This document shows, piece by piece, positions 54,342 through 64,000 of a stretch of 64,000 bases of DNA; position 1 is the stretch's first letter, and each line of letters begins with the position of its first letter. The notes under the pieces are model-generated. The model did no database searches and was not told where the DNA came from. It saw only the letters and a program-made list of their open reading frames with translations. The position numbers and the translations under genes were made by a program. Origin of the DNA: Arenicola marina (taxonomy: Eukaryota; Annelida; Polychaeta; Arenicolidae); contig OZ025255.1 of assembly GCA_964019135.1 (NCBI GenBank), forward strand, positions 4,464,001-4,528,000, in the 5' to 3' direction.

Positions 54342-57300
54342 CAGACTACATGTACAATGTGTCACCGCTGTACAATGTGTCACCGCCCTGACGTCAGTAC
54401 TACATGTACAAGGTGTCACCGCCCTGGCGTCAGTACTACATGTACAATGTGTCACCGCCCTGACGTCAGTACTACATGTTCAATGTGTCACCGCCCTGAC
54501 GTCAGTACTACATGTACAATGTGTCACCGCCCTGACGTCAGTACTGCATGTACAAGGTGTCACCGCCTTGACGTCAGTACTACATGTACACTGTGTCACC
54601 GCCCTGACGTCAGTACTACATGTACACTGTGTCACCGCCCCGACGTCAGTACTACATGTACACTGTGTCACCGCCCTGACGTCAGTACTACATGTACACT
54701 GTGTCACCGCCCTGACGTCAGTACTATATGTACACTGTGTCACCGCCCTGACGTCAGTACTACATGTACACTGTGTCACCGCCCTGACGTCAGTACTATA
54801 TGTACACTGTGTCACCGCCCTGACGTCAGTACTACATGCACACTGTGTCACCGCCCTGACGTCAGTACTACATGTACACTGTGTCACCGCCCCGACGTCA
54901 GTACTACATGTACACTGTGTCACCGCCCTGACGTCAGTACTGCATGTACACTGTGTCACCGCCCTGACGTCAGTACTACATGTACAAGGTGTCACCGCCC
55001 TGACGTCAGTACTACATGTACAATGCGTCACCGCCCTGACGTCAGTACTACATTTACACTGTGTCACCGCCTTGACGTCAGTACAATATGTACAATGTGT
55101 CACCGCCCCGACGTCAGTACTACATGTACACTGTGTCACCGCCCTGACGTCAGTACTGCATGTACAACGTGTCACCGCCCCAACGTCAGTACTACATGTA
55201 CAAGGTGTCACCGCCCTGTCGTCAGTACTACATGTACAAGCTGTCACCGCCCTGACGTCAGTACTACATGTACACTGTGTCACCGCCCTGGCGTCAGTAC
55301 TACATGTACAAGAAGTCACCGCCCTGACGTCAGTACTACATGTACACAGTGTCACCGCCCTGACGTCAGTACTACATGTACAATGTGTCGCCGCCCTGAC
55401 GTCAGTACTACATGTACACTGTGTCACCGCCCTGACGTCAGTACCACATGTACACTGTGTCACCGCCCTGACGTCAGTACTACATGTACAATGTGTCACC
55501 GCCCTGACGTCAGTACTACATGTACAATGTGCCACCGCCCTGACGTCAGTACTACATGTACACTGTGTCACCGCCCTGACGTCAGTACTACATGTACAAT
55601 GTGCCACCGCCCTGACGTCAGTACTACATGTACAATGTGTCACCGTCCTGACGTCAGTACTACATGTACATTGTGTCACCGCCCTGACGTCAGTACTACA
55701 TGTACACTGTGTCACCGCCCTGACGTCAGTACTACATGTACAATGTGTCACCGCCCTGACGTCAGTACTACATGTACACTGTGTCACCGCCCTGACGTCA
55801 GTACTACATGTACACTGTGTCACCGCCCTGACGTCAGTACTGCATGTACACTGTGTCACTGCCCTGACGTCAGTACTACATGTACACTGTGTCACCGCCC
55901 TGACGTCAGTACTACATGTACAATGTGTCACCGCCCTGACGTCAGTACTACATGTACACTCTGTCACCGCCCTAACGTCAGTACTACATGTACAATGCGT
56001 CACCGCCCTGACGTCAGTACTACATTTACACTGTGTCACCGCCTTGACGTCAGTACAATATGTACAATGTGTCACCGCCCTGACGTCAGTACTACATGTA
56101 CACTGTGTCACCGCCCTGGCGTCAGTACTACATGTACAAGAAGTCACCGCCCTGACGTCAGTACTACATGTACACAGTGTCACCGCCCTGACGTCAGTAC
56201 TACATGTACAATGTGTCGCCGCCCTGACGTCAGTACTACATGTACACTGTGTCACCGCTCTGACGTCAGTACCACATGTACACTGTGTCACCGCCCTGAC
56301 GTCAGTACTACATGTACAATGTGTCACCGCCCTGACGTCAGTACTACATGTACAATGTGTCACCGCCCTGACGTCAGTACTACATGTACACTGTGTCACC
56401 GCCCTGACGTCAGTACTACATGTACAATGTGCCACCGCCCTGACGTCAGTACTACATGTACAATGTGTCACCGCCCTGACGTCAGTACTACATGTACACT
56501 GTGTCACCGCCCTGACGTCAGTACTACATGTACAATGTGTCACCGCCCTGACGTCAGTACCACATGTACACTGTGTCACCGCCCTGACGTCAGTACTACA
56601 TGTACAATGTGTCACCGCCCTGACGTCAGTACTACATGTACACTGTGTCACCGCCCTGACGTCAGTACTACATGTACAATGTGTCACCGCCCTGACGTCA
56701 GTACTACATGTACACTGTGTCACCGAACTGACGTCAGTACTACATGTACACTGTGTCACCGCCCTGACGTCAGTACTACATGTACACTGTGTCACCGCCC
56801 TGACGTCAGTACTACATGTACAAGGTGTCACCGCCCTGACGTCAATACTACATGTACACTGTGTCACCGCCTTGACGTCAGTACTACATGTACACTGTGT
56901 CACCGCCCTGACGTCAGTACTACATGTACAAGTTGTCACCGACCTGACGTCAGTACTACATGTACACTGTGTCACCGCCCTGACGTCAGTACTACATGTA
57001 CAAGGTGTCACCGCCCTGACGTCAGTACTACATGTACACTGTGTCACCGCCCTGACGTCAGTACTACATGTACAATGTGTCACCGCCCTGACGTCAGTAC
57101 TACATGTACACTGTGTCACCGCCCTGACGTCAGTACTACATGTACACTGTATCACCACCCTGACGTCAGTACTACATGTACACTGTGTCGCCGCCCTGAC
57201 GTCAGTACTACATGTACAAGTTGTCACCGACCTGACGTCAGTACTACATGTACACTGTGTCACCGCCTGACGTCAGTACTGCATGTACACTGTGTCACCG

Positions 57301-57993
57301 CCCTGACGTCAGTACTACATGTACACTGTGTCACCGCCCTGACGTCAGTACTACATGTACAATGTGTCACCGCCCTGAGGTCAGTACTACATGTACAATG
57401 TGTCACCGCCCTGACGTCAGTACTACATGTACACTGTGTCACCGCCCTGACGTCAGTACTACATGTACAATGTGTCACCGCCCTGAGGTCAGTACTACAT
57501 GTACAATGTGTCACCGCCCTGACGTCAGTACTACATGTACAATGTGTCACCGCCCTGGCGTCAGTACTGCATGTACACTGTGTCACCGCCCTGACGTCAG
57601 TACCACATGTACACAGTGTCACCGCCCTGACGTCAGTACTACATGTACACTGTGTCACCGCCCTGGCGTCAGTACTACATGTACACTGTGTCACCGCCCT
57701 GACGTCAGTACTACATGTACAATGTGTCACCGCCCTGAGGTCAGTACTACATGTACAATGTGTCACCGCCCTGACGTCAGTACTACATGTACACTGTGTC
57801 ACCGCCCTGACGTCAGTACTACATGTACAAGTTGTCACCGACCTGACGTCAGTACTACATGTACACTGTGTCACCGCCCTGGCGTCAGTACTACATTTAC
57901 ACTGTGTCACCGCCTTGACGTCAGTACAATATGTACAATGTGTCACCGCCCTGACGTCAGTACTACATGTACACTGTGTCACCGCCCTGACGT
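54342..57993. repeat. Higher-order block, family e, long (102 units)
   Basis: Type B joint with the TTCAATG marker. The cassette is at 55,217, with an 828-bp module at 55,283-56,110 followed by its variant, which starts at 56,111 and has CCGCTCTGAC near 56,257. A one-base-short monomer CCGCCTG lies at 57,263. CTGAGGTCAG units follow. Confidence 0.88.
57263..57269. other. One-base-short monomer (CCGCCTG) in family e block
   Basis: Same missing C as at 26,301 and followed by an ACTGCATG unit. Its presence in several family e blocks suggests a single origin before they spread. Confidence 0.88.
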
Positions 57994-58934
57994 CAGACTA
58001 CATGTACAATGTGTCACCGCTGTACAATGTGTCACCGCCCTGACGTCAGTACTACATGTACAAGGTGTCACCGCCCTGGCGTCAGTACTACATGTACAAT
58101 GTGTCACCGCCCTGACGTCAGTACTACATGTTCAATGTGTCACCGCCCTGACGTCAGTACTACATGTACAATGTGTCACCGCCCTGACGTCAGTACTGCA
58201 TGTACAAGGTGTCACCGCCTTGACGTCAGTACTACATGTACACTGTGTCACCGCCCTGACGTCAGTACTACATGTACACTGTGTCACCGCCCCGACGTCA
58301 GTACTACATGTACACTGTGTCACCGCCCTGACGTCAGTACTACATGTACACTGTGTCACCGCCCTGACGTCAGTACTATATGTACACTGTGTCACCGCCC
58401 TGACGTCAGTACTACATGTACACTGTGTCACCGCCCTGACGTCAGTACTATATGTACACTGTGTCACCGCCCTGACGTCAGTACTACATGCACACTGTGT
58501 CACCGCCCTGACGTCAGTACTACATGTACACTGTGTCACCGCCCCGACGTCAGTACTACATGTACACTGTGTCACCGCCCTGACGTCAGTACTGCATGTA
58601 CACTGTGTCACCGCCCTGACGTCAGTACTACATGTACAAGGTGTCACCGCCCTGACGTCAGTACTACATGTACAATGCGTCACCGCCCTGACGTCAGTAC
58701 TACATTTACACTGTGTCACCGCCTTGACGTCAGTACAATATGTACAATGTGTCACCGCCCTGACGTCAGTACTACATGTACACTGTGTCACCGCCCTGAC
58801 GTCAGTACTGCATGTACAACGTGTCACCGCCCCAACGTCAGTACTACATGTACAAGGTGTCACCGCCCTGTCGTCAGTACTACATGTACAAGCTGTCACC
58901 GCCCTGACGTCAGTACTACATGTACACTGTGTCA

Positions 58935-59762
58935 CCGCCCTGGCGTCAGTACTACATGTACAAGAAGTCACCGCCCTGACGTCAGTACTACATGTACACA
59001 GTGTCACCGCCCTGACGTCAGTACTACATGTACAATGTGTCGCCGCCCTGACGTCAGTACTACATGTACACTGTGTCACCGCCCTGACGTCAGTACCACA
59101 TGTACACTGTGTCACCGCCCTGACGTCAGTACTACATGTACAATGTGTCACCGCCCTGACGTCAGTACTACATGTACAATGTGCCACCGCCCTGACGTCA
59201 GTACTACATGTACACTGTGTCACCGCCCTGACGTCAGTACTACATGTACAATGTGCCACCGCCCTGACGTCAGTACTACATGTACAATGTGTCACCGTCC
59301 TGACGTCAGTACTACATGTACATTGTGTCACCGCCCTGACGTCAGTACTACATGTACACTGTGTCACCGCCCTGACGTCAGTACTACATGTACAATGTGT
59401 CACCGCCCTGACGTCAGTACTACATGTACACTGTGTCACCGCCCTGACGTCAGTACTACATGTACACTGTGTCACCGCCCTGACGTCAGTACTGCATGTA
59501 CACTGTGTCACTGCCCTGACGTCAGTACTACATGTACACTGTGTCACCGCCCTGACGTCAGTACTACATGTACAATGTGTCACCGCCCTGACGTCAGTAC
59601 TACATGTACACTCTGTCACCGCCCTAACGTCAGTACTACATGTACAATGCGTCACCGCCCTGACGTCAGTACTACATTTACACTGTGTCACCGCCTTGAC
59701 GTCAGTACAATATGTACAATGTGTCACCGCCCTGACGTCAGTACTACATGTACACTGTGTCA
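58935..59762. repeat. 828-bp (23-unit) nested module, copy 1
   Basis: It starts at a TGGCG unit followed by AGAAG and CACAGTG units and carries GTCGCCGCCC, CACTGCCC, CTAACG, ATGCGTC, CATTTACAC and ACAATATG marker units. It corresponds to 55,283-56,110 in the previous block. Confidence 0.9.
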
Positions 59763-60590
59763 CCGCCCTGGCGTCAGTACTACATGTACAAGAAGTCACC
59801 GCCCTGACGTCAGTACTACATGTACACAGTGTCACCGCCCTGACGTCAGTACTACATGTACAATGTGTCGCCGCCCTGACGTCAGTACTACATGTACACT
59901 GTGTCACCGCCCTGACGTCAGTACCACATGTACACTGTGTCACCGCCCTGACGTCAGTACTACATGTACAATGTGTCACCGCCCTGACGTCAGTACTACA
60001 TGTACAATGTGCCACCGCCCTGACGTCAGTACTACATGTACACTGTGTCACCGCCCTGACGTCAGTACTACATGTACAATGTGCCACCGCCCTGACGTCA
60101 GTACTACATGTACAATGTGTCACCGTCCTGACGTCAGTACTACATGTACATTGTGTCACCGCCCTGACGTCAGTACTACATGTACACTGTGTCACCGCCC
60201 TGACGTCAGTACTACATGTACAATGTGTCACCGCCCTGACGTCAGTACTACATGTACACTGTGTCACCGCCCTGACGTCAGTACTACATGTACACTGTGT
60301 CACCGCCCTGACGTCAGTACTGCATGTACACTGTGTCACTGCCCTGACGTCAGTACTACATGTACACTGTGTCACCGCCCTGACGTCAGTACTACATGTA
60401 CAATGTGTCACCGCCCTGACGTCAGTACTACATGTACACTCTGTCACCGCCCTAACGTCAGTACTACATGTACAATGCGTCACCGCCCTGACGTCAGTAC
60501 TACATTTACACTGTGTCACCGCCTTGACGTCAGTACAATATGTACAATGTGTCACCGCCCTGACGTCAGTACTACATGTACAATGTGTCA
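59763..60590. repeat. 828-bp (23-unit) nested module, copy 2
   Basis: It is an in-place direct repeat of 58,935-59,762. It accounts exactly for the 828-bp length difference between the 57,994 and 54,342 blocks. The last unit differs by reading ACAATGTG rather than ACACTGTG before the next TGGCG unit. Confidence 0.9.
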
Positions 60591-61742
60591 CCGCCCTGGC
60601 GTCAGTACTACATGTACAAGAAGTCACCGCCCTGACGTCAGTACTACATGTACACAGTGTCACCGCCCTGACGTCAGTACTACATGTACAATGTGTCGCC
60701 GCCCTGACGTCAGTACTACATGTACACTGTGTCACCGCTCTGACGTCAGTACCACATGTACACTGTGTCACCGCCCTGACGTCAGTACTACATGTACAAT
60801 GTGTCACCGCCCTGACGTCAGTACTACATGTACAATGTGTCACCGCCCTGACGTCAGTACTACATGTACACTGTGTCACCGCCCTGACGTCAGTACTACA
60901 TGTACAATGTGCCACCGCCCTGACGTCAGTACTACATGTACAATGTGTCACCGCCCTGACGTCAGTACTACATGTACACTGTGTCACCGCCCTGACGTCA
61001 GTACTACATGTACAATGTGTCACCGCCCTGACGTCAGTACCACATGTACACTGTGTCACCGCCCTGACGTCAGTACTACATGTACAATGTGTCACCGCCC
61101 TGACGTCAGTACTACATGTACACTGTGTCACCGCCCTGACGTCAGTACTACATGTACAATGTGTCACCGCCCTGACGTCAGTACTACATGTACACTGTGT
61201 CACCGAACTGACGTCAGTACTACATGTACACTGTGTCACCGCCCTGACGTCAGTACTACATGTACACTGTGTCACCGCCCTGACGTCAGTACTACATGTA
61301 CAAGGTGTCACCGCCCTGACGTCAATACTACATGTACACTGTGTCACCGCCTTGACGTCAGTACTACATGTACACTGTGTCACCGCCCTGACGTCAGTAC
61401 TACATGTACAAGTTGTCACCGACCTGACGTCAGTACTACATGTACACTGTGTCACCGCCCTGACGTCAGTACTACATGTACAAGGTGTCACCGCCCTGAC
61501 GTCAGTACTACATGTACACTGTGTCACCGCCCTGACGTCAGTACTACATGTACAATGTGTCACCGCCCTGACGTCAGTACTACATGTACACTGTGTCACC
61601 GCCCTGACGTCAGTACTACATGTACACTGTATCACCACCCTGACGTCAGTACTACATGTACACTGTGTCACCGCCCTGACGTCAGTACTACATGTACAAG
61701 TTGTCACCGACCTGACGTCAGTACTACATGTACACTGTGTCA

Positions 61743-61749
61743 CCGCCTG
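61743..61749. other. One-base-short monomer (CCGCCTG), copy in the next block
   Basis: It lies 4,480 bp after the 57,263 site, in step with the block period. Confidence 0.88.
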
Positions 61750-62473
61750 ACGTCAGTACTGCATGTACACTGTGTCACCGCCCTGACGTCAGTACTACAT
61801 GTACACTGTGTCACCGCCCTGACGTCAGTACTACATGTACAATGTGTCACCGCCCTGAGGTCAGTACTACATGTACAATGTGTCACCGCCCTGACGTCAG
61901 TACTACATGTACACTGTGTCACCGCCCTGACGTCAGTACTACATGTACAATGTGTCACCGCCCTGAGGTCAGTACTACATGTACAATGTGTCACCGCCCT
62001 GACGTCAGTACTACATGTACAATGTGTCACCGCCCTGGCGTCAGTACTGCATGTACACTGTGTCACCGCCCTGACGTCAGTACCACATGTACACAGTGTC
62101 ACCGCCCTGACGTCAGTACTACATGTACACTGTGTCACCGCCCTGGCGTCAGTACTACATGTACACTGTGTCACCGCCCTGACGTCAGTACTACATGTAC
62201 AATGTGTCACCGCCCTGAGGTCAGTACTACATGTACAATGTGTCACCGCCCTGACGTCAGTACTACATGTACACTGTGTCACCGCCCTGACGTCAGTACT
62301 ACATGTACAAGTTGTCACCGACCTGACGTCAGTACTACATGTACACTGTGTCACCGCCCTGGCGTCAGTACTACATTTACACTGTGTCACCGCCTTGACG
62401 TCAGTACAATATGTACAATGTGTCACCGCCCTGACGTCAGTACTACATGTACACTGTGTCACCGCCCTGACGT

Positions 62474-64000
62474 CAGACTACATGTACAATGTGTCACCGC
62501 TGTACAATGTGTCACCGCCCTGACGTCAGTACTACATGTACAAGGTGTCACCGCCCTGGCGTCAGTACTACATGTACAATGTGTCACCGCCCTGACGTCA
62601 GTACTACATGTTCAATGTGTCACCGCCCTGACGTCAGTACTACATGTACAATGTGTCACCGCCCTGACGTCAGTACTGCATGTACAAGGTGTCACCGCCT
62701 TGACGTCAGTACTACATGTACACTGTGTCACCGCCCTGACGTCAGTACTACATGTACACTGTGTCACCGCCCCGACGTCAGTACTACATGTACACTGTGT
62801 CACCGCCCTGACGTCAGTACTACATGTACACTGTGTCACCGCCCTGACGTCAGTACTATATGTACACTGTGTCACCGCCCTGACGTCAGTACTACATGTA
62901 CACTGTGTCACCGCCCTGACGTCAGTACTATATGTACACTGTGTCACCGCCCTGACGTCAGTACTACATGCACACTGTGTCACCGCCCTGACGTCAGTAC
63001 TACATGTACACTGTGTCACCGCCCCGACGTCAGTACTACATGTACACTGTGTCACCGCCCTGACGTCAGTACTGCATGTACACTGTGTCACCGCCCTGAC
63101 GTCAGTACTACATGTACAAGGTGTCACCGCCCTGACGTCAGTACTACATGTACAATGCGTCACCGCCCTGACGTCAGTACTACATTTACACTGTGTCACC
63201 GCCTTGACGTCAGTACAATATGTACAATGTGTCACCGCCCTGACGTCAGTACTACATGTACACTGTGTCACCGCCCTGACGTCAGTACTGCATGTACAAC
63301 GTGTCACCGCCCCAACGTCAGTACTACATGTACAAGGTGTCACCGCCCTGTCGTCAGTACTACATGTACAAGCTGTCACCGCCCTGACGTCAGTACTACA
63401 TGTACACTGTGTCACCGCCCTGGCGTCAGTACTACATGTACAAGAAGTCACCGCCCTGACGTCAGTACTACATGTACACAGTGTCACCGCCCTGACGTCA
63501 GTACTACATGTACAATGTGTCGCCGCCCTGACGTCAGTACTACATGTACACTGTGTCACCGCCCTGACGTCAGTACCACATGTACACTGTGTCACCGCCC
63601 TGACGTCAGTACTACATGTACAATGTGTCACCGCCCTGACGTCAGTACTACATGTACAATGTGCCACCGCCCTGACGTCAGTACTACATGTACACTGTGT
63701 CACCGCCCTGACGTCAGTACTACATGTACAATGTGCCACCGCCCTGACGTCAGTACTACATGTACAATGTGTCACCGTCCTGACGTCAGTACTACATGTA
63801 CATTGTGTCACCGCCCTGACGTCAGTACTACATGTACACTGTGTCACCGCCCTGACGTCAGTACTACATGTACAATGTGTCACCGCCCTGACGTCAGTAC
63901 TACATGTACACTGTGTCACCGCCCTGACGTCAGTACTACATGTACACTGTGTCACCGCCCTGACGTCAGTACTGCATGTACACTGTGTCACTGCCCTGAC
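62474..64000. repeat. Higher-order block, family e, cut by the window end
   Basis: Type B joint, TTCAATG marker near 62,611 and cassette at 63,349, all 4,480 bp after the same features of the previous block. It runs off the end of the window about 43 units in. Confidence 0.9.

Larger units (their letters stand above)
57994..62473. repeat. Higher-order block, family e, long with 828-bp expansion (125 units)
   Basis: It matches the 54,342 block at offset 3,652 up to about 59,762, then at offset 4,480, because an 828-bp module is present twice (58,935 and 59,763). The one-base-short monomer is at 61,743 and the cassette at 58,869. Confidence 0.9.
1..64000. repeat. 36-bp tandem satellite/minisatellite array filling the window
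   Basis: Direct reading shows the same 36-bp unit repeated head to tail from the first to the last base, about 1,785 unit positions. Counting from the A of ACTGTGTCACCG, the unit holds GTGTCAC at positions 4-10, the palindrome CTGACGTCAG at 15-24 and the palindrome TACATGTA at 28-35. Its composition is 8 A, 12 C, 7 G and 9 T (about 53% GC) with two CpGs, at 11-12 and 19-20. Most variation sits at positions 1-5 (CTGTG, ATGTG, AGGTG, AGTTG, ACGTG, AGAAG) and around 16-20 (TGACG, TGGCG, CGACG, CAACG, TGTCG, TGAGG, TGATG). Neighbouring units are usually identical or one or two bases apart. There are no spacers, no inversions and no unique insertions. The edges lie outside the window. Long open frames on both strands follow from the unit being a multiple of 3 and are not annotated as genes. 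Confidence 0.99.

Noticed and set aside
1-64000. CRISPR array, since the unit is 36 bp as in many CRISPR repeats
   Set aside because: Units abut directly with no spacers, and the variants are substitutions inside the unit. No cas genes or leader are present.
1-64000. Zinc-finger or mucin-like repeat exon
   Set aside because: The spacing of Cys and His does not fit a C2H2 finger (the His directly follows the second Cys, with no second His at the right distance). The frame is not kept through the array.
1-64000. Mobile element, viral remnant, tRNA or rRNA gene inside the array
   Set aside because: Every line of sequence reads as the 36-bp unit; I found no insertion, terminal repeat or other sequence interrupting it.
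1-64000. p53-type half-site at CTACATGTAC
   Set aside because: The core CATG is present, but the three flanking bases on the left are C-T-A where purines are required, so the consensus is not met.

Overview
The whole 64,000-base window is one uninterrupted, head-to-tail tandem repeat with a 36-bp unit (about 1,785 unit positions). I found no unique sequence, gene, RNA gene, transposon or array edge in it. The array runs off both ends of the window, so its true length and flanks are unknown. The unit is about 53% GC and carries two CpGs. It also carries two strong palindromes, CTGACGTCAG (containing the octamer TGACGTCA, identical to the consensus cAMP-response element) and TACATGTA, whose centres lie 12 bp apart. 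A megabase-style satellite or minisatellite with higher-order structure points to a eukaryotic chromosome. Nothing here identifies the species, or tells whether the locus is centromeric, subtelomeric or interstitial.

The 36-bp monomers are organised into larger blocks. A single-base deletion in the monomer (CAGACTAC in place of CAGTACTAC) recurs 25 times and marks the block joints: 2473, 4056, 6521, 8536, 9075, 14798, 16381, 18846, 20609, 25180, 27356, 29929, 31512, 33977, 35740, 40311, 42487, 44808, 48011, 49629, 50888, 52561, 54342, 57994 and 62474. Every joint is followed by one of two forms. Type A has CCGCTATGAC. Type B has CCGCTGTACAATG, a monomer lacking 18 bp. Spacings between joints are whole multiples of 36 once these changes, and five stray 1-bp deletions, are counted. 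From the variant monomers at their heads the blocks fall into families, which I call a to g. Left to right they read: unnamed partial block, a b c d c | a b c d e f | a b c d e f | g, odd block, g | e e e e e.

Large duplications overlie this. Bases 13,381-28,511 and 28,512-43,642 are a direct tandem duplication of 15,131 bp; I noticed only one base difference (21,880 C against 37,011 T). An older partial copy of the same order lies at about 921-7,100 (offset 12,325 bp), with several differences. The right end is an expanding run of family-e blocks (3,652 and 4,480 bp and a third running off the end). In the second of these an 828-bp module is present twice.

Long open frames exist because 36 is divisible by 3 and the unit lacks stops in two forward frames and one reverse frame. 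I do not call any of them genes: the frame slips at every joint, the same DNA is open on both strands, and there is no promoter, signal peptide or non-repeat end. One forward frame happens to place a CXXCH motif in every 12 residues, which could mislead automated annotation into calling a multihaem cytochrome.

I see no multi-gene biological system. The most noteworthy signals are the very dense array of perfect CRE-type octamers, the nested higher-order repeat history, and the near-perfect 15.1-kb duplication, which is either very recent or an assembly artefact.
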